DNA of 64,000 nt from CAZCDS01 sp964497585. GTDB lineage: Bacteria; Desulfobacterota; Desulfomonilia; Desulfomonilales; Desulfomonilaceae. The notes under the pieces were generated by a model, which ran no database searches, was not told the origin of the DNA, and saw only the letters and a program-made list of their open reading frames with translations. Every line of letters starts with the position of its first letter. Position 1 is the stretch's first letter. Shown here in pieces: positions 60,754-64,000 of the stretch. Made by a program: the position numbers and the translations under genes. Location: positions 18,087-82,086 of the forward strand of contig CAZCDS010000027.1 of NCBI GenBank assembly GCA_964497585.1, written 5' to 3'.

Positions 60754-61859
60754 GAGCGACGCTGATGTTGGCAGACGGCGAAATCTTCCACGGGCGATCC
60801 ATGGGAGCCATGGGGGAGAAGATCGGTGAAGTCGTCTTCAATACGGCGATCACGGGGTATCAGGAGATCCTCACCGATCCCTCATACCGCGGCCAGATCG
60901 TCACGATGACCTATCCCCACATCGGGAACACAGGCGTGAATTTCGAGGACAATGAAGCGGCCCGACCGTTTCTCGCAGGGTTTGTGGTCAAAGAATATTG
61001 CCCTCATCCCAGCAATTGGCGAAAGGACCGTGACCTGGAGGAGTTCCTCGAGAAACACGACATCGTAGGCATCCATGGCATCGATACGAGGAAACTCACC
61101 CGTAACCTCCGAGAGACCGGAGCCAAGAAAGGTATCATATCCACCGCGGACCACGACGCAAGAAGCCTCCGCAGGAAGCTTGACGACTTCCCGGACATCG
61201 AAGGCCGTGACCTCGTCCAAGAAGTAACCTGCGCGGAGCCCTACGACTGGGACGAGGGAACCTGGCGATGGAACGCGGCCGCCTCGAAAAAGGAGGGGAG
61301 ATTCCGCGTCGCCGCGTACGATTTCGGGATCAAAGAGAACATCCTCAGGCTCCTCGTCGATGCCGGCGCGAAGGTGAGGGTCTTCCCCGCGTCCGCTTCC
61401 GCGGAGGAGATCCTTCGATATGGGCCGGACGGGATCTTCCTGTCAAACGGACCCGGCGACCCCGAAGGTGTTCCCTATGTAATCGAAAACGTAAGGAATC
61501 TCGTCGGCAAGAAGCCTATTTTCGGCATTTGCCTGGGACACCAGATTCTCGGTCTGGCGCTGGGCGGCAAGACCTTCAAGCTCGTTTTCGGGCACCACGG
61601 AGCGAACCACCCCGTGCGGAGGCTCGACACCGGGCAGGTTGAGATAACGGCTCAGAATCACAACTTCGCGGTTGACCCGGAAAGCGTGGCGTCAGAGTGC
61701 GACATTACCCATATCAACCTCAACGATCAGACCGTGGAAGGGATGGCACACCGGAAGTACCGGCTCTTTTCCATTCAATATCACCCGGAGGCGTCGCCGG
61801 GACCCCATGATTCACGGTACCTCTTCGAACGCTTCAGAAAGATGATCGAGGAAAACTGA
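60750..61859 (+). CDS. carA: Carbamoyl-phosphate synthase small subunit
   Basis: The 369-residue glutaminase subunit frees ammonia from glutamine for carbamoyl phosphate, used in arginine and pyrimidine synthesis. The N-terminal domain has GEVVFNTAITGYQEILTDPSY. The C-terminal class I amidotransferase domain has LSNGPGDPEG, the nucleophile cysteine in GICLGHQILGLALGG, the ENHNFAV-like QNHNFAVDP, and the histidine/glutamate of FSIQYHPEASPGPHDS. The large subunit gene carB is not in this window. The start overlaps dapL (ATGA). A strong terminator lies about 220 bases downstream. Confidence 0.95.
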   Translation: MRATLMLADGEIFHGRSMGAMGEKIGEVVFNTAITGYQEILTDPSYRGQIVTMTYPHIGNTGVNFEDNEAARPFLAGFVVKEYCPHPSNWRKDRDLEEFLEKHDIVGIHGIDTRKLTRNLRETGAKKGIISTADHDARSLRRKLDDFPDIEGRDLVQEVTCAEPYDWDEGTWRWNAAASKKEGRFRVAAYDFGIKENILRLLVDAGAKVRVFPASASAEEILRYGPDGIFLSNGPGDPEGVPYVIENVRNLVGKKPIFGICLGHQILGLALGGKTFKLVFGHHGANHPVRRLDTGQVEITAQNHNFAVDPESVASECDITHINLNDQTVEGMAHRKYRLFSIQYHPEASPGPHDSRYLFERFRKMIEEN

Positions 61860-62078
61860 GGCGACACTGTCTTGGTAATGGCAAACCGGGACGAGCTGGC
61901 GATTCTTATAATACATGCCCTTAGGCCCCGATAGCGGGTTCACGGAGAGACCATCGCGCGTACGGTGTTTCTTGGACCAACATATGGGTGAGCACCGACG
62001 AGCGATGGCCGCCGCCGATACTCTACGAAAGCGCAGCGCTTACCGGCCCGAAACCATAGAGTTTTTGGGGATGGGTCC

Positions 62079-62110
62079 GGGAAGGGCCTTTTTGCAAAAA
62101 GGCCCTTCCC
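62079..62110. terminator. Bidirectional terminator
   Basis: GGGAAGGGCCTTTTT and AAAAAGGCCCTTCCC form a perfect 15-base inverted repeat with a two-base centre (62094-62095). The GC-rich outer part followed by A/T runs gives a good intrinsic terminator on both strands. It lies between the convergent carA and D,D-carboxypeptidase genes. Confidence 0.85.
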
Positions 62111-62140
62111 AGTGAACTCTTTCCCCTTCTTCCCTTTCCC

Positions 62141-63391
62141 TCAAAAGGATTTGCAGGCCCAGCGGTAGATACGTTCGGCAGCTCTGAAGTGGTTGCGGGT
62201 GTTGAGGACCACGACCATATAGTCCTTGGCCTTCTTGGCGTCTTTGAAGAGGGCCACAATGCACTTCCCCGCCAGGTCCGTGTACCCGGTCTTGGCGCCC
62301 GCCACGGGAAGCGGTCGGCTGAGCAGTTTGTCGTTGGTGTGCAGGGGGTATTTTCTCGCACGTTTGTTCCGGGTGACCATGGTGTAGCGTTTCATGCCGG
62401 CAATCTTGTGAATCAGTGAATATCCGAACGCGTGCTTGGCGATACGCGCGACATCTTCAGCAGTGGCCACATTTGGACGCTTGTGCACAAGCATTCGCCC
62501 GTCCTTCCTCCCCAGCGTTACCCTCCGGTCCAGCCCACTCGGCGTGTAGATCCTCGTGCGTGTCGCACCGATGAGGAATGCCTTCTGATTCATCCTTCGG
62601 ACAAAGGCTCTTTTTCCGCCCTTCGGGTAGGCTCTTGCAAGGGCTTCCGCGCAGTCGTTGCCGGATTCTATAAGCATGCCGTGGAGGAGATCTTTCACGG
62701 TAAAGCGGTCGCCCGGACGAATTCCCACCCGATGGCGGGGGACTCGTCTGATGTCCCTCGGAGTCTCAATCACCCGGTCCAGGTTCATTTCGTCGATGAC
62801 CACCATCGCGGTGATCAGCTTCGTTATGCTGGCGATGGGAAGAGGCTCGGAAACGTTGCGCGATAGGACCACTTTGTTGGAAGAGCAGTCCACGCAATAA
62901 AGCGCCTTGGCCCTGACTTTCGGAGCACGGACGGCCTGTGGCTTCTTTGCACGGGAGGCGAGTGAGCCGCCCAGAACCTTTTCCAGACCGTTCGGAAGCT
63001 TTTGAAGACCGCCCCGGAGTCGAGGATGACGCACAGGCGGAAAGAACGCGGCGGAACGGGTCTGAGCCATTCCCTCGGAAGCCGCGGAAGGGGCATAGAT
63101 AACCATAGGCTTGGCCCTGACAGGGCCTGCTGGCCCGGACGCGGGGCGAATCTTGGGACGACTTCCCAGCGACGAGATCGGAATCGCACGGGGACCCCGC
63201 CGGCCAACCCCGAGAGCGGGCTCATCGGCTGGCAGAGGAAAGACCGCGCTGCCCTTCCCGACTCTGTTGATCACCTCTTTGGCGAAATTCGCCGACTGAA
63301 CCGGCTCCAGCGCGCTCGACACAGCCGGGAAAAGAAGAACGAGCGCGAAGACTATCCAATAGAATCTCGTAACCAAATCCTTACCCCTCAT
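62141..63391 (-). CDS. D-alanyl-D-alanine carboxypeptidase (S11, PBP5-like) with long N-terminal linker
   Basis: The 416-residue enzyme trims peptidoglycan stem peptides in the periplasm. It has a signal peptide (about 1-28), then about 130 residues of Pro/Arg/Ala-rich linker. The S11 domain follows from 165: SITK at 188-191, SGN at 243-245 and KTG at 367-369, with all catalytic motifs intact. PBP5 proteins usually have only a short N-terminal part and a C-terminal beta domain; here the linker is at the front and the C-terminal domain is missing. The ATG at 63391 starts the signal peptide; the frame is open to a TTG at 63436. Confidence 0.88.
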   Translation of the reverse strand: MRGKDLVTRFYWIVFALVLLFPAVSSALEPVQSANFAKEVINRVGKGSAVFPLPADEPALGVGRRGPRAIPISSLGSRPKIRPASGPAGPVRAKPMVIYAPSAASEGMAQTRSAAFFPPVRHPRLRGGLQKLPNGLEKVLGGSLASRAKKPQAVRAPKVRAKALYCVDCSSNKVVLSRNVSEPLPIASITKLITAMVVIDEMNLDRVIETPRDIRRVPRHRVGIRPGDRFTVKDLLHGMLIESGNDCAEALARAYPKGGKRAFVRRMNQKAFLIGATRTRIYTPSGLDRRVTLGRKDGRMLVHKRPNVATAEDVARIAKHAFGYSLIHKIAGMKRYTMVTRNKRARKYPLHTNDKLLSRPLPVAGAKTGYTDLAGKCIVALFKDAKKAKDYMVVVLNTRNHFRAAERIYRWACKSF

Positions 63392-63749
63392 GGGTCGGGT
63401 CCCAAATCCCAGGTCGGGGAATAAACCTTTACTCAAAAAAAAGCAAATAATCCAGTGAAATCGCTCATACTACTGCCGAGCAACACGCTGGCATCATGCA
63501 ACGTATTAAAAATAGAGGAGAAATCCCGATTTGTCAAGAGTAATCCAGCCTAAACCTTCGCCCCTCCAATCCAAGGGATTCCCACCGGAGAATGGAAATT
63601 CATCGGAGAGGACCCTTTTCCGGAGACCCCTCCCTGCATTCTTTCCAAGCAAGTGAACCCTCGTCATCCATCGGCCGTCGCTCCGGACGCATTCCATGAA
63701 CAACAGAAAGGGCACGGATGAGCGGATTCGCTTCGGGGTTGCAGTGTTT
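63392..63749. other. Intergenic, no gene supported
   Basis: About 360 bases precede the carboxypeptidase gene. The stretch from 63430 to 63540 is AT-rich and probably holds its promoter. A minus-strand frame of 106 codons (63506-63826) has no family resemblance and overlaps the small gene next to it. Confidence 0.35.
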
Positions 63750-63947
63750 CTAATGCTTTGATTTCCACCGCCAACCCCAGTAACCCCGACCGCGGAACGG
63801 ACCACCATAGTAGATATTGTCGTCATAATATTCGTCGTCCCAATGTCGATGTCGATGCCGTCTTCTCGGTTCGCGCCAAACTCCTGAAGTCGCGGGCTCG
63901 GACCATTGGGGAGTCGCCACGGTCGTTGTCGTCTTGAGGGGCTTCAT
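63750..63947 (-). CDS. Small Arg/His/Tyr/Trp-rich hypothetical protein
   Basis: The 65-residue frame ends in a strongly biased stretch: RRRHRHRHWDDEYY, then YYGGPFRGRGYWGWRWKSKH. Small proteins with such RH/YGW-rich composition occur in many anaerobes and are often exported, but no signal peptide is visible here. A stop codon lies only a few codons upstream of the ATG, so the start is fixed within the frame. The ribosome binding site is poor. It may be a real small protein or a chance frame. Confidence 0.4.
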   Translation of the reverse strand: MKPLKTTTTVATPQWSEPATSGVWREPRRRHRHRHWDDEYYDDNIYYGGPFRGRGYWGWRWKSKH

Positions 63948-64000
63948 ACCATCTCGCGTTCAAATGATGAATGTGATAGGGATCTCCCCGAACGTATGGG

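Overview
The window reads as ordinary chromosome from a strictly anaerobic, Gram-negative, GC-rich bacterium, most likely a sulfate-reducing or syntrophic member of the Desulfobacterota (the former Deltaproteobacteria, for example a Desulfomonile or Syntrophobacter relative). This is an inference. It rests on lipid A and core-LPS genes (lpxL, waaF, lpxB), an LL-diaminopimelate aminotransferase (dapL), a siroheme/ferredoxin reductase with a Crp/Fnr regulator and TTGAC-N4-GTCAA operators of the HcpR type, tandem moeA genes (one fused to a periplasmic-binding-protein domain), and several radical-SAM proteins. I found no rRNA, tRNA, CRISPR array, prophage or intact insertion sequence.

Layout. 0-4 kb: a decayed IS1634-type transposase remnant, then a helicase-exonuclease fusion (MrfA+MrfB). 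4-8 kb: DUF192 protein, azoreductase, TIGR02757 protein, Crp/Fnr regulator. 8-11 kb: a putative redox or nitrosative-stress locus read away from the regulator (siroheme/PCP_red/ferredoxin protein, HD-domain protein with Cys-rich head, ferredoxin-like protein), with two operator palindromes. 11-14.2 kb: a HepT-like orphan and a NitT/TauT-type ABC transporter. 14.5-18.6 kb: TonB-C protein, pyruvate kinase, secreted endonuclease/exonuclease/phosphatase-fold protein, a hypothetical protein. 19-23.3 kb: an LPS operon (Trm112-like, lpxL, waaF, a GT2-kinase fusion). 23.3-27.5 kb: an unusual minus-strand operon of GT2, ParB-like protein, spore-photolyase-like radical SAM protein and a phospholipase C/P1-nuclease-fold protein. 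27.6-32.5 kb: PilZ protein, PAS-GGDEF-EAL protein, and a radical SAM protein resembling the tetraether-synthase superfamily. 32.8-38.2 kb: lpxB, a double-HAD fusion, greA, phosphofructokinase. 38.3-44.3 kb: envelope proteins of low complexity, a Tat-exported ABC binding protein, a Met/Cys/Pro-rich secreted protein, an HTH-J-domain protein, an outer-membrane barrel. 44.3-47.6 kb: an AT-rich gap and an exported protein of about 26 ankyrin repeats. 47.6-48.0 kb: two palindromic intergenic elements. 48-57.7 kb: GT9, MFS transporter, moeA pair, a repeat-domain membrane protein, a variant YchF, an anti-sigma/sigma pair. 58-64 kb: a secreted protein, dapL-carA, and a D,D-carboxypeptidase.

The most system-like signals are the regulator-plus-three-gene redox locus at 7.1-10.9 kb and the four-gene operon at 23.3-27.5 kb. 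Other points worth following are a short helical domain, seemingly undescribed, shared by proteins at 27.6 and 54 kb; the radical SAM protein at 31 kb; and several domain fusions. All family calls come from reading motifs by eye; no search was run.
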